Positions 53,010 through 64,000 of a stretch of DNA of 64,000 nt are shown here, one piece after another. Positions within the stretch are counted from its first letter, which is position 1. Each line of letters begins with the position of its first letter. Both the position numbers and the translations under genes were made by a program. This DNA is from Cudoniella acicularis. Taxonomy: Eukaryota; Ascomycota; Leotiomycetes; Helotiales; Helotiaceae. The notes beneath the pieces are model-generated. The model searched no databases. It had not been told where the DNA came from and saw nothing but the letters and a program-made list of their open reading frames with translations. The DNA is taken from contig JAAMPI010000024.1 in NCBI GenBank assembly GCA_013054445.1, forward strand, positions 1 to 64,000. The letters are read 5' to 3'.

Positions 53010-53950
53010 TTAGCTCTTAGATGCGGGTAGGCTTTGTTTTTGTTGGGATTCGGACTCGGATTCTTGGAGGGTGTGCAAAGTTTTCTCTTCTGACTCTTGC
53101 ATGCTAGTAGGCTTTGTTTTTATTCAGCTTTGGGCACGAATTCTCGGAGGGTATGCAGAGTCTTCTCTCCTGACTCTTGAATGCCAGTAGGCTTTTGGTT
53201 GCTGTCGAGTAAGATTCTGCTTCTGAGATGCGCGCAGACTTTATGTTTATAACTAGAATAAGCGGAGCGACGTGATGGGAACGGCCGCAGCGTAATTATC
53301 TGACTCAAAGGAAGATAGTATTGTGCAAACTAGGTCCACACCCACCAATTAGGCAATTTTACATGTGATGATTCAGGGAAAGATAACCAGAACCAAAGAC
53401 ACAGGGAAGAAAAAAATTAGTCAAATCTGCCTACACGCAGGCACCGACCTTAATAAGGAGTTGTTTTACACCTGACTTTACTAGGAGCCAAAGAGGGTGT
53501 ACTTTGGGCCTGTGCACTGGGGTTTGAGATTTATCCTCTTTAAAGAGTCTGGCCCTTGTTATGGGATATGTGTAGCGTCTTCTGATTCTTACATGAGGGC
53601 AGGTAAGCTTCGTTTTTAGAGAGAGTACAGTCTGGGCTCAGAAAATGTATTTAGCCTTCTAGCCTTACATGCGAATTAGCTTTGGGTTTATAGATGATTC
53701 TGATACTAGGATACGTCGTGGAGCAGTTTCTGACTCTTTGATGCTGTTCAGCCTTTTGTTCATAAAGAGTTGGACTTTAGCACTAAGATGCGTGGTACAG
53801 TAACCACCAACTCTTTGATGCAGGTAAGCTTTATGTTTGCAAAGATTCTGGTCCTGGCTGTAGGAAGTGTGCAGAGTCTTGTCCTGATGCTTTGACATGG
53901 CTAGGTGTTATGCTTATGCAGAGCCTGATTCGGATGCAGGTAGAATGGCC
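53010..53950. repeat. degenerate tandem repeats, period roughly 70-95 bp
   Basis: The phrase gactcttgnatgcnagtaggctttgttttta recurs at about 53020, 53095, 53175, 53225, 53590, 53665, 53735, 53815 and 53890. A partner phrase ggagggtgtgcaaagttttc recurs with the first units. Units are diverged and unevenly spaced. No protein sense. It looks like an old minisatellite-type array. Confidence 0.6.
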
Positions 53951-53969
53951 TAGAATGTGACAAACGGAC

Positions 53970-54694
53970 CAGACAAAAAGGATATAGAGGTCGATATGCC
54001 CAAGGCGAGAGATCAGAAATTCAGAATAGGGTTCACTGACCAGAGTCAGTCAGAATCGATTGCACATTGGACGTTCGTTGTGCCTCGGGTTTTGCTTCTG
54101 GCTTTGGTTGGGGGGCACAGTTACAAGGACAGTGTTCACGATGGTTTTGATATCGAGGGTAAGAACTTTGCTCCGATGGATTGGTTGGGCGGCACGGGCA
54201 AAATCAATGACACCTGCACCAACACCAGTCAGTCGGCATTAGCACGGGAGAAGTGGCTCCAGACGCTCCGAGTCCCGCGCTCCCGCTTGGATCAATGTAA
54301 AATCTGCAGAGTGACAACTGCACAACACAAAGCTTATACAGAGCTGGCACGGGAATATGCTCACGATAGCTCCAAGCTGCTCTATATCCTCAACTCCCAT
54401 AGCTGCGCGGGCGGCTCCACCCATGCGGGGTATATGAGTTAGCCACGGCCATCAAGGTCCTCGAATACTTTCTCGACAGCACAGTATCTCTACGCTCCGC
54501 CCCCTGGGACACCGGGACCTTTGGAGCAACCGGAAGGCGCTTGTGCGCGCTAACACAGCCGATTTGAAGCGCTTCTTAGCCACCACCCCGCATATCCAGC
54601 CGCCGGAAGGGGCTGTGCCGCTGGAGAGCTTCCTTGAGTTAGCCATCCAGTGCTTCTTGGATACGAGGCCTGGCGCGCCTGAGGGCGAATGAGT
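53970..54694 (+). pseudogene. broken orphan gene, unknown family
   Basis: Protein-like sequence continues across frame changes. A first segment ends STHAGYMS-stop at 54440; the next reads ATAIKVLEYFLDSTVSLRSA in a second frame; the last reads NRKALVRANTADLKRFLATT in a third and ends at TGA 54692-54694. The first switch looks like a 2-nt insertion (tatatgag for tatgag). No ATG of good context starts the first segment. I do not recognise the family. It may be a decayed copy of an orphan gene common in related fungi. Confidence 0.4.
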
Positions 54695-55552
54695 CAAGCA
54701 TAGTAAGTCTGCGTCATCCTAAGATAGGACTGTTTGTTCTCTTCTTAGATAACGTCAACCTTACATATAAAATACATGGCTTTTTATACTTCCTCCTTGT
54801 TTCTCCTTGCCGCTCTCTCTGCTCCTACATCCTACACCTCTTTGCGCTTTGCTTCTCTCGCTCCTCTTTGTTGCTTTCACTGATGGCTGTGCGCTCCATA
54901 GCTCTTGCCGATATTTGTGATGAACTCGGCAAATTCGTTACCAAGTCGCTGGACCTGTACGAGTACCAAAGCAAACGCCGACTCGCAGCCCCCTCAACTA
55001 TCTTCATCGCACCTCAGATTTCAGCCACAAGGCTACGCGTATTAAATGTTCTGATACTTAGGGCTTCGCCGAGTTGGGTGGCGTAAAGCGGTCCTCGCGC
55101 ACCTATGAGCCGATGCTTTGTGCGGAAGATATGTGGGCTGCGAAATGTTACCTTGCTGGGATTCCTCTGCGAAGAGGCCCCGAGTAATCAGATAGGGGCT
55201 TCTAGCGGTCCTTTCGAATATCGATGTCTGGGACTCTTGGATGTTTTGGTAGAACATGTTGGTCGATAAGCAAAAACTTTTATGATCGCCCCTTTTGTTG
55301 ACGATATGAGCTGCTAGTTCACATTCTAGTGGCGGGGAATCGAGCATGGATCAATAGTCGTTAAATTTCTTAGCTTCCCCACTCTTGAGAAAATGGCAAG
55401 CACACGATCCCACCTTTCAATAAAATCTAAAATCTGAAAGCTTTCTACAATCCTGACGGCGTAATTGACTAAAACCGAAAACAAATTTCCCTTGGTATCA
55501 AACAACCCGAACAACCCCTCGACACCCCCTTCAATCGAACGATTAGGCTACC
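54695..55552. other. about 0.86 kb without a clear gene
   Basis: A 65-codon ORF from ATG 54892 (MAVRSIALADICDELGKFV) could be the first exon of something, but I cannot extend it. The rest is the promoter side of the dienelactone hydrolase gene. Confidence 0.4.
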
Positions 55553-56491
55553 ATGGAAGCACAGCAGGGTCACAGTAAAGCATGTTGCAATATTCCTCCC
55601 GTGATCTCCAAGAGCTATGAAAATAAGGGCTCTTATGAAGTGATCGGTGGTCTCAAAACCTGTATGAAAAATCTCGTTCCACCTGCCACTGTTAGCTCCA
55701 TTTGGTGTAGAAAGCCCTCTCTGACCTTCCGACAGATGTCACTGGGCCTTCCACAACCCAAAGAGCGATTTTAGTCATCTATGATATCTTCGGATACTTT
55801 CCCCAGACCCTTCAAGGGGCGGACATTCTGGCAACTTCGGACAAAGATCATCCTTATCAAGTGTTCATACCCGACTTCTTCGAGGGTGAACCAGCCGATA
55901 TTGCTTGGTAAGGCCCAATAAGTGCGCTATTTTATCATTCGGAAGCCAACTAACTAGATGACCAGGTATCCACCCGTGACAGATGAACAGAAAAAAGCTC
56001 TTGGGGCATGGTTTCCATCTCACATGCCGGCGACTGGTATCGCGAAAATCCCAAAGATTTTGAAAGACATTGAGGAAAAGTATGGGGAGAAGACTTGGGG
56101 CGCAGTAGGAGTTCGTTAACATTCACCCAAATTATTTATCGCAGTTACTTACCTGTTGCTTTAGTTCTGCTGGGGCGGAAAGGTTGTTGCTGTGACATCC
56201 GGCCTGGAAACTCCCTTCAAAGCAGGTGCACAGTGTCATCCCGGCATGATCGATGCATCCGATGCGGCGAAAATCACTATTCCAACCTGTGTGCTTGCGT
56301 CTCGTGAGGAAGCGGAAGATGAAGTGCGAGCTTTTGATGAAGCTTTGACGGTCGAAAAACATGTGGAGACCTTTGCAGACCAGATTCATGGCTGGATGAC
56401 GGCTCGAGGCGATTTGGAAGATGAGAAGGTGAAGAAAGAATACGAGCGAGGATACAAAACTGTTTTGGAGTTCTTTGCAAAGTATTTGTAA
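55553..56491 (+). CDS. dienelactone hydrolase family protein, four exons
   Basis: ATG 55553 (MEAQQGHSKACCNIPPV), as in fungal members of this family. Introns 55663-55735, 55908-55965 and 56111-56164 splice in frame. Key parts: ILVIYDIFGYFPQTLQGADI, YQVFIPDFFEGEPADIAW, then the nucleophile elbow GFCWGGK with the catalytic Cys split just after the third intron, and the catalytic His in FADQIHGWMTARG near the C-terminus. These alpha/beta hydrolases open lactone rings in aromatic-degradation pathways; many fungal ones have unknown esters as substrates. All exons look intact and the end KTVLEFFAKYL is normal for the family. Confidence 0.9.
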
Positions 56492-57517
56492 TTCTCCTTG
56501 GTTGCCTGGGAGTCTGTAATCTTGCTAGTTTAGTATGGCTTGCGAAGATTCACCATATTATATGTAGGGGCGGTGGCTCAGCTTGCATAGGCAGCCTGGG
56601 CAGGTAGACAGAAACAACAAATTCCGAATCAAGGCTGTTTAACCTTCGTGCATGCTGAACTTGATTTTAAACTCCAAGTCGAGCCAATTTGAGAAAGTCT
56701 TTCATGCCAACGATAATTTTATCGCTTAGACCCCCACGAAAGTCGACCTCCGGGATTTCCTAGGGGTCCCCGTTACGCCCTGTGCCACACTCCCGCACGC
56801 CTGGCAGTTATGCCCATACGAAAAGAGCGCTATCTTAAGTTAGCAAGGGTAGTAATAATAGGTGTCCATACGAGATACCGATAGCGAAATTAGCGAGAGC
56901 GAGGTGAGCGGGAGCGAGAGCGAGGTCAAAAAGCGAGGTTAGCAACAGTAAGGTCGGCGAAGTTCTCTAGCTAATAACCTTACTGTAGAAAGGTACCGTA
57001 TATTATAAAAGGAGGAGAGGATTCGTAAATTACAGCTATTTAGAGGTCGAACGATCGGAAAAGGTTTAAATCACACAGTGACCAATGAAGTAATGAAGTA
57101 GGAAAAACATCACCAGGGGTAATTCAAATCATAACGGCAGACTTAAAGATGACATTTGAATACTTGGCTAGGCACTTATTTTTACGTCCCTTGGGACTGA
57201 TGACATATTGAGTTTACAGTAGAGATTCGGTTCAACGAAAACCCGACGAGGGTGGTTACTCTTACTGCACTATGGTAAGCGCTAGCGGGATTTAAATTGT
57301 CCGACGCCTGTCACTCACAGCTGCATGTACGAGGACAGTCTAATTCGTCAGGTGTTAACTAGAGACAGACCGAAATCTTAACATAAGGATTTAAAATTCG
57401 ATATTCTCGACTCACAAAGGTACTTAAAGAGGTACCAATCCCCCGAGAAGAGATGGACTTGTTGACGAAAACAACCCATCTTTCATATCACTGCGGCCAG
57501 AACCCCGAACAGTCGCA
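56492..57517. other. about 1 kb without an intact gene
   Basis: Around 56840-57060 a plus-strand frame shows Ser/Glu repeats (DTDSEISESEVSGSESEV) interrupted by TAG at Gln-like sites, again RIP-like. The rest is unassigned, including the promoter of the next gene. Confidence 0.45.
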
Positions 57518-59031
57518 ATGAATCCCAACTATAGCTTTATGCAGTACGCAGCGTTGGTTTTGTTTACCTTCATCCCCCTGTGCGCGGCTCAGCCTCAAAA
57601 GACTTGCACCGGTTATACGATTCCCGTCAATCCCACATCTCTCAATTTCATCTGGGCAAAGCCATTTGCGAACAACTATGATGTCATAGACTTTTTGACT
57701 GGTTCCGCAAGCAGAACAGCTGCCAAAGATTTCCATCCCTTTTCGGGGTCAAAAACACAAACTGCTTCTTATCAGATATCGGCTACATTTTGCGCACCAA
57801 GAAATAGCACTTCGAACAAAAATGTTGTCCTCTTCCTCACCCATGGCGCCAACTTTGATAGAAGGTTCGTATACTCCCCTGTCCAATTGGATCTGAATTA
57901 ATTTATCTACAGTTATTGGGATCCCAGCATCTCACCAGAAAAGTACAGCTTTGTGGACTGGGTAATTGCCCGAGGGTACTCTGTTTTCTTCTATGATCGG
58001 CTAGGGGTGGGGAAATCTTCATTGTAAGTGACTCTGATTTCCTTCTTTGTCTATTCGTTTAAATCTAATATTTTACAGGGTTTCGGGTTACGTGAATCAA
58101 GCTTCGATTCAAGTGTCAATCCTCACCGAGCTGGCAACTGCAGTCAAATCTGGAAAATATACAGGATCAATCGGCACACCAAGTTCGCTTGTATTAGTTG
58201 GGCACAGCTTTGGCAGTGTTATTTCAAGTGCTGTGGTCATGGCTTCTCCGACGCTTGCGGACGGCTTGATCTTGACTGGTTGGTCCTTTCTCTGGGGTGA
58301 TACTTCGTTTCTTCATTCTAAAACATCCCCAACAGGTTTTAGCTTCAACAGCAACAGCTCGCGTGGCTCCGGAGTCTTCGAAACGTGGCAGCCCCGAATC
58401 GCCTCCGGTGAAGATCCGAAATGGAGGGCCCTGGATAATGTATTCCTCCTTTACAACTTGAATTGATAGTCTCATCGCAATACTAACGAGCGGATTCAGG
58501 GATACCTCACCGGGGTTGACATATTTTCGAACGTCAATATGTATGCTTCAAATCCCCTTTGCGAAGAAAGGGAACTAAAATCTTCAGATTTTTCAAGGCT
58601 CCTGATTACGATCTGGATGTCGTCGAATATGCTGAAAAGATTAAACAACCATTTGGAATCAATGAGGTGTTCTCGAGTGGTGCGGTCAACACAACGACAG
58701 CTGAGTTCACAGGTCCGACTATGGTATATCTTCCCCGGAATTCCATTTCAATTAGTAACGGAAGAATCAGATCATCGCAGGACAATTTGATTTCATATTT
58801 TGCAACGGACAGTAAGCTTTGAATAATTTGCAACATATTTTGGATACGACTAATCATGCCTTGCGCAGGTGTGATGGGGTGCTCCAGCACCCTGCACAAG
58901 AAATATTCGCAAACGCCAGAGAATTCAAAGCTGTCAGCTATCCTGGAGCAGGGCATGGACTTAACCTTGCTGCGAACGCCACTGGAGCATTTCAGATCAT
59001 AACAGATTTTCTGAGCGACGGCGGTTTGTAA
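57518..59031 (+). CDS. secreted alpha/beta hydrolase, seven exons
   Basis: ATG 57518 leads into a signal peptide (SFMQYAALVLFTFIPLCAAQ). Introns 57865-57912, 58024-58078, 58440-58499 (with a tactaac branch), 58541-58587, 58724-58770 and 58812-58868 all keep frame. Landmarks: VVLFLTHGANFD, YSVFFYDRLGVGKSS, nucleophile elbow VLVGHSFGSVISS (catalytic Ser), TMIIAGQFDFIFCNGQ (acid-strand region) and YPGAGHGLNLAANATGAFQ (catalytic His). The product is predicted to be an extracellular esterase or lipase-like enzyme of about 385 residues. Several Asn-linked glycosylation sites are present. No lesion seen. Neighbouring hydrolase and desaturase genes give no firm pathway. Confidence 0.85.
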
Positions 59032-59177
59032 TACAATTGCCAAATCCCAAGGAGCTGAGTGTAGGAATAGAATCATAGAATCGATATGCGCCAGGCAGAA
59101 ATAATCAGGAGAAACATACTTTTAGTCATACATATCTTGCTCCCGACCTCACCCATGAATGGATTACTGCACCATGT

Positions 59178-60864
59178 CTATTCCCAATCCCCATGAAGAA
59201 ATTCTCCTTTCTTGATAACACTCTCCTGACATTCTTTCAAGAACCTCGCTTGCCTCGCCACCTCACCCAGCCGACTGATGACCCTTCCATTACACTCGCC
59301 AAATCCATAAATTTCATATTTCAGACCAACTTCCAAAGACCACTCCCTCACATATCCGCTTGCCTTCCTCAAGTTATGCCTTGGCATCCTCGGAAACAAG
59401 TGATGCACAGCTTGGAACTGAAGACCTCCATGAAACCAATCCAACCAAGTAGGACAGTCCACATCCATCGTTGTCCGTAACTGTTGCTGCGGCCACGGTT
59501 CACTTGGTCCAGGCGTAGAAGTTGACATCGCGAAATGGGAAAGTGTAAATTGCACGTGTAGTGGCATCGTAACCATGTGGGAGATCATTACGAAGGCGAT
59601 ACGCAAAGACCACGTTGGGATGGAGAGGTAAAGAAGGTAGTAACCGAACCAGATCCAGAAGAATATATGGCCAGAAATTTCGAACAGCCGATGCCATCTG
59701 TTGGATCTTGGCCCAAGGTCGTTGAAAAGATAGTCCCAAGACAACGCATAGAGGTTGAATCGGCCAAAAGACAGGAAGAGATAGTAGAGCCATGCTTGGT
59801 AAGGGATAACGGCTTGTGCCACCTTGGTGTATGGCATAACCTTGTCGTAGTATGTTGAGTACAAAGATTTGAAAAACGTCGGTGAGATTGCGAGAAAAGG
59901 TAGGTGTTCAATATCGGGATCGTGAGATGGAGAGTTGGTGACAAGATGATGTATATTGTGACTTCGTTTCCACCAACCCAATGAAAGCCCTCCAATGTGG
60001 TTGGCTACCACCATGCCGATCAATGTATCGATATGGTAATTGTGAGTGATTCCCATATGACCTGCATCATGTGCAACGAACACAAGCTGATGCCAGAAGC
60101 AGCCCATAATGGCAGCAGAGGAGCAATACCAGCCGGAGTGAAGAAGTAACAGCATCAACAAGAAAATCAAGACGATCCTTGTTGCGTCATTGAAGTAGGC
60201 CCAATAATGGCAATCATAAAGTCCGGCAGCTTCCATCTTGTCAATAAGTGATCGGAAGCTTTGCGTGAGCCTCTCCAGCTGTTCCTCGTCGAGGTTGGTG
60301 GTATTATCCCGGGCTCTCAAGTTATCGAGCTCAATATTGTTAGTTAAAGTTAATGGAGCTCTTCTCTCTCGAGATTTCACCTGGATATTTTGACAAAAAC
60401 CAGTTTCCTTTGAAGCGACTGAAAACTTATTTAGTTTCAACTGCCCGTTGGCTCGTGGTGGATCACTGTTTGTGGGACTGTTTGTCCCATACTCTTGTAT
60501 GTTGAGGGTCGAGGATGCTTTTTGAATTGGTGGCATTAGATTCACCCATTTCTTTTCGATTTTTCCAATTTGATAGCGTAGCATTTGCTTCTTCGCCGAT
60601 TCGGAATGGAAACTAGTCAACACGTGAGCATCAAAATATAGTATGGCATGGTTTAAAATTCCATTTCAGAACTCACGCATTTATTTCATCGGTGGCATCT
60701 TTGCCGACCATGTGGAGGATGGCCTTCTCACCTCCTGGGTGGTAATCTAGCCATGTGTCGATCCTTAGGACTCTGCCACCGAAAATTACAATGGCGTGGC
60801 CATTTTGGATGAGCTCGTCGATTTGCGATGGAGAAAGGGGGATATCCTTGGCAGTGATCTGCAT
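59178..60864 (-). CDS. sphingolipid delta-8 desaturase (cytochrome b5 fusion), two exons, 540 aa
   Basis: ATG 60864; a 64-nt intron (gtgagt..actag, 60613-60676) joins DEINA to FHSESAKK in frame. The N-terminal cytochrome b5 domain has the haem motif WLDYHPGGEKAI (His42). A linker of about 170 residues leads to the membrane desaturase domain with three His boxes: FVAHDAGHMG, SHNIHHLVTN and FQAVHHLFPR; the Gln before the last HH is diagnostic of front-end desaturases. Four hydrophobic spans lie between. The enzyme puts the delta-8 double bond into the long-chain base of glucosylceramides in the endoplasmic reticulum. Length and motifs are complete; likely functional. Confidence 0.92.
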
Positions 60865-61817
60865 TGGAGAATATTTGTGAGAAATTGAGGATTATTATGG
60901 AATATCTACTTTTGAGAGGAATGTTTGCTTCAGAAAGTCGAACAGTCTGGCAGAAATCAGAGAGGTTGTTTGGAGAGTAGGATCCTCTTTCTCACTAGAC
61001 CGCTTTGGGACAAAAAGTGCGACGAAAACCGGGGAACTAGGCTGACACCTTGTGCGCCGCGTTTGCCCCACTCTCTTGTACAAATAATGAAAATAATTGT
61101 GAAGGGCCTAGGGCTCAATGTTACGCGTTTCGGACCTCTTCGGCACCATGGAGGCTCCGGAGGAATTTCGAATTGGTCGATGGTTGCCTGAATTACAGTC
61201 ACGTGCTAGCCTCCCTATCAAGCTTTTCATTTCAGAAGATAGAATTAAGGGGCATCGCGAGTGCGGAGAACCCTTTCATGTATCTTCTTTCGAATTCATA
61301 AACCTTCCCCTATTTCTTTCAAGCTGAGGACTAAATTTCTAATCGGAGCGGTGCTAAGCGAACACCCTTCGCTTTTAAAGGGGGGTGGAGGCGCATCTCA
61401 AAGGTGACTCGAGCCACACAACACGAAAAAAATTTCCCGCCAAAAATTAATTTCCCAAGTGCAAGGCTTTCAGCTTGATTGCATGCTTCGAAATCCATCG
61501 GCCGTGGAGTTCAGTCCTAATTTTCCTCTGGAAACACTCACTTCGCAAGGGACGCTTCCTGGGGAGACCTTCTCTAAAACAAATACTGCACTCTCATTAA
61601 CGTTGACGGTTTGCGCCAACCGAGAAACAATTAAACATCTAAAATTTTCAATTTTAACAAGACTAATCAATCTATTCCACCGAAAAAGATACATAAAAAA
61701 CTGATTATTTTCATGATCTCATCTCGTCAAGGAAACATAAACTTAGAGCTTTTGCAGCAAGGAATCCCTTCAATCACCGAAAAATCAGGGACACTCCCAT
61801 AGACCGTGTCAGACAAG
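60865..61817. other. about 0.95 kb intergenic region
   Basis: Promoter region of the desaturase gene and the 3' side of the NRPS-like relic. ORFs of 60-97 codons overlap on both strands and show no domain. Nothing else seen. Confidence 0.45.
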
Positions 61818-64000
61818 TCAAGAGTCGAATATCGCACCAAAAGCTGGAATCCCCCTACTCTCCATCGCGTAGACCATCATTTGCGTAACCTTCTGGTTTG
61901 AGATCACACACACAGCCTCAGAACCGCTTTCCTTGTAGAGGCGATACGAAAGGGCCACCAAATCTGGGCGGCCTTGAGCCTTCGTGTCGTGAATAATTGC
62001 ATTCTTGTCCGCCTCTTTGATTGCCTAGATAATCTCTTGGCTAAAGGTTTGTTTAGGATTAGGTGTAGACCAAAGTACACGCGCAGGGACCTTTCGAGCA
62101 TATATCACTGGAAGACAAGGACCGATCCCAGAGCCCGTTGCAACGAGGACGATGCCTTTGAATAAAGTGGCAATACGCAGAGCTCCACAAGCAGGTACAC
62201 CTCGAACCCAAATCAGCGCCGGAGGAGACTCGATAATGTGCGTAGTCCAATCACCCACCCTCCTAACAAGAAGAGAAAACCCTTTCTCGCTCGGCTTTGG
62301 AATTGCTGCAAAAGCATGTCATTCCACGAGTGGGTTGCAGGACAGCCGCACTCCAGCACCGATAACTGGCGTGGTGTAATCGAAGTATAGGCGTACGTCA
62401 CGGTGAGAGAGCACGTACACGGACTTTGCGGAGAGTGAGCCATGGAAGAATGATACTACTCGTAGCGATTATCAAGGACCAGAACTCGGGACTTTTCACA
62501 AGAGCTACACCAAGAGCCATGGTACCGCGGGTTGCATCTGTTGTCAAGATCGTTTGAATCTAGAAGAGCGCCAAGGCAGTCCATCCTGCAAAGCGATGAG
62601 TCAATTCGAACTTATCGTGAAAATGTTTGCGAAACGGCGGGTAGGCTGTAACTACTATTCCGCATAGTAGTGCCACAATTATCCACGAGAGCGCTACTAC
62701 GACTAGCATATCGAAAGTAACAGTTACAGTAGTAGTGATTATAAAAGTTAATAACCAAAGAGTCGATACTGCCGCGGCGCCGCTATGGATACTACCTATG
62801 TGGAAAATTCGCGCAAAGTTTTGACGGATGAACAGAGGTGCGCTGGTTGGAACGGAGCAGAAGATTTTGAAGAGGGCGTTGACAACATGGTCCCGGCGCA
62901 TCAACACGGCAACCATGAAATTTGCTGCTGTTGCTATGGCTAATTTGTTGAGAGTCTCATGTCTCAATCCTAGTATCCAGATGATGGTAGCAAGGTTTGC
63001 AACAAACACGGTGGTGAAAACCCTTCGGTAGAGTGAGAAGGCCTTGTAACGGGGGGCTTGGAGGCTGGAGATACCATTCTTCTCGGGGGCCGGATAAGTT
63101 TCTCTGGGCTCCTGGGTTGGGGTTGCGCGGACGGTGACATTAGTACCGTTCTTCTCTAAACGTTCCACTGGTTCAGTTGAATAACTTTTCTCAGATTCCG
63201 AGGACGGGAAAGGACTTTGTTGAAAGATTCGCCGCAGTAACATCGATTGGAATTATTGCCACAGCCGCTGTCTTTGCTTCCACCGTTGTAAGGCCATTCA
63301 GATTGCTTGCCGGTGCGTTTGTCTTATCCTTCACCGACTCCATCAAAGTTCTCCTGTCGACCTTCCAGTTAGGCGTAAGTGGAAGGACTAGCTGGTATTC
63401 CCACTGAGAAGGGACTCCGTAGTACAGTTGGTGTTTGGCTACGACTTCTTCACTCGTGATTGCTCAACGAAAGAACCTAAATAGAATCCCCATAGAACTT
63501 TGTCCCTGAAAATTGCGCAGGCCTTTATGGCGCCGGGCGTTTTCTGCTTTGAAGTTAGAAAAGCCCCGATTCCTCGAACCTTGACCTACTTCAATTGCTG
63601 ATGAGATATTGCCAAGTTACACTCTAAACCCCTATGAAATTTTAGCATTCCCCATAATCCAATTATACTTCGATTTACATACTTTGATCTTAACCTGCTC
63701 ATCACTTCTACCTTGATGTTCTAAATTTCCATCCTCTAGCCAACAAACCAGGTCACCTGTATTAAACATGCGAGACCTTGCATTAAATGTCAGCCCGAGC
63801 TCCCCCGGTGGTTTTCGAAAGTCGTACCCGCCATTTACAAACTTGTCAAACTTATACCGCTTTGAGGTTAAGTCGGGAAGATTCAAATAACCTCGAGAGA
63901 CGCAACAACCACCAGCCTACATAAATCCGGTGTCTCCAATTGAGATAGGATTTTCATCTTGGTCCAGTATATACACATTCGTATTTGGAACAGGCTTTCC
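61818..64000 (-). pseudogene. NRPS-like adenylation domain fused to TmpA-like membrane oxidoreductase, decayed, partial
   Basis: Runs in from the right edge. The adenylation domain shows core motifs [34 protein letters not shown] and [10 protein letters not shown], and its end LVLPLTPNWKVDRRTL. From about 63240 down comes a TmpA-like part: several membrane spans (ALFKIFCSVP; HIGSIHSGAAAVSTLWLLTF), then a flavin/NAD(P)-binding region (WVRGVPACGALRIA; VLVATGSGIGPCLPV) ending at TGA 61818-61820. Two Trp positions have become TAG (63917-63919, 62560-62562), a frame break lies at about 62300-62400, and another TAG near 62030. Such fusions occur in fungi as membrane-bound adenylate-forming enzymes; TmpA itself affects development in Aspergillus nidulans. 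This copy is dead. Confidence 0.8.

Noticed and set aside
56560..56640. gggcggtggctcag stretch resembling a tRNA 5' end
   Set aside because: No matching acceptor arm or T-loop follows at the right distance.
59500..59995. ORFs in other frames of the desaturase
   Set aside because: Shadows of the 540-residue desaturase, which carries all three His boxes.
1..64000. Starship captain (DUF3435 tyrosine recombinase) or transposase
   Set aside because: I looked for recombinase- or transposase-like frames near the relics and found none I could support, so no mobile element is annotated.
1..64000. tRNA, rRNA and CRISPR features
   Set aside because: No cloverleaf with B-box, no rRNA-like sequence and no regular repeat-spacer array was seen. 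CRISPR is not expected in a fungus, and the arrays here lack spacers.

Overview
The window looks like nuclear DNA of a filamentous ascomycete (Pezizomycotina). Genes have short GT..AG introns of about 43-100 nt with CTRAC-like branch points, and the protein families are typical of these fungi: HET domain, SPOK-like coiled-coil/nuclease, DUF3723, class II peroxidase, DUF4188, NRPS-like A domain fused to a TmpA-like oxidoreductase, sphingolipid delta-8 desaturase. Several orphan families resemble ones I associate with Leotiomycetes (Helotiales); that placement is memory-based inference. I ran no searches. Exon borders come from reading splice sites and frames by eye.

The dominant theme is a mosaic of intact genes and decayed ones. 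Many relics carry the footprint of C-to-T decay of the RIP type (repeat-induced point mutation, CpA to TpA): long frames stay legible but are peppered with TAG/TAA where Gln (CAG/CAA) is expected, or with TAG where Trp (TGG) is expected when the opposite strand was hit.

Layout. 1-1.3 kb: Gln/Glu-rich relic (minus) with a 20-bp tandem array beside its start. 2.5-3.4 kb: orphan gene. 3.6-4.1 kb: AT-rich array. 4.2-5.2 kb: kinase-like relic (minus). 5.4-9.6 kb: a 4-kb DUF3723/coiled-coil relic (plus), a family known as Starship giant-transposon cargo. 10.1-11.6 kb: small membrane protein and coiled-coil protein. 12.9-15.3 kb: HET ORF followed by an FHA-like domain and a kinase fold lacking canonical catalytic residues. 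15.5-17.1 kb: unknown RIP-decayed relic. 18.0-22.2 kb: DUF7025-type AAA ATPase next to a decayed BCS1-like AAA ATPase. 22.5-23.1 kb: direct repeats. 23.8-26.9 kb: zinc-ribbon, C2H2 and orphan genes. 27.4-29.0 kb: truncated SPOK-like gene, ending in AT-rich DNA. 29.7-33.5 kb: N-truncated LYS2 (alpha-aminoadipate reductase) relic abutting a GIY-YIG-like ORF. 34.5-36.3 kb: GPI-type surface protein. 37.1-38.5 kb: membrane protein head-to-head with an ankyrin relic. 40.0-41.4 kb: decayed heme peroxidase. 42.0-43.7 kb: small membrane protein and DUF4188 protein. 44.1-46.9 kb: two NAD(P)-binding reductase-type genes, one dead and one with a 3' frameshift. 47.1-52.9 kb: coiled-coil orphan, SRPK-like kinase, presequence-bearing orphan with one TAG. 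53.0-54.7 kb: degenerate repeats and a broken ORF. 55.6-60.9 kb: dienelactone hydrolase, secreted alpha/beta hydrolase and delta-8 sphingolipid desaturase, all apparently intact. 61.8-64.0 kb: decayed NRPS-like/TmpA gene running off the right edge.

I see no biosynthetic operon-like logic. The window reads as an accessory, repeat-influenced region where self/non-self (HET, SPOK-like), AAA-ATPase and metabolic genes were duplicated and partly destroyed. No Starship captain (DUF3435 tyrosine recombinase), tRNA, rRNA or CRISPR array was recognised.
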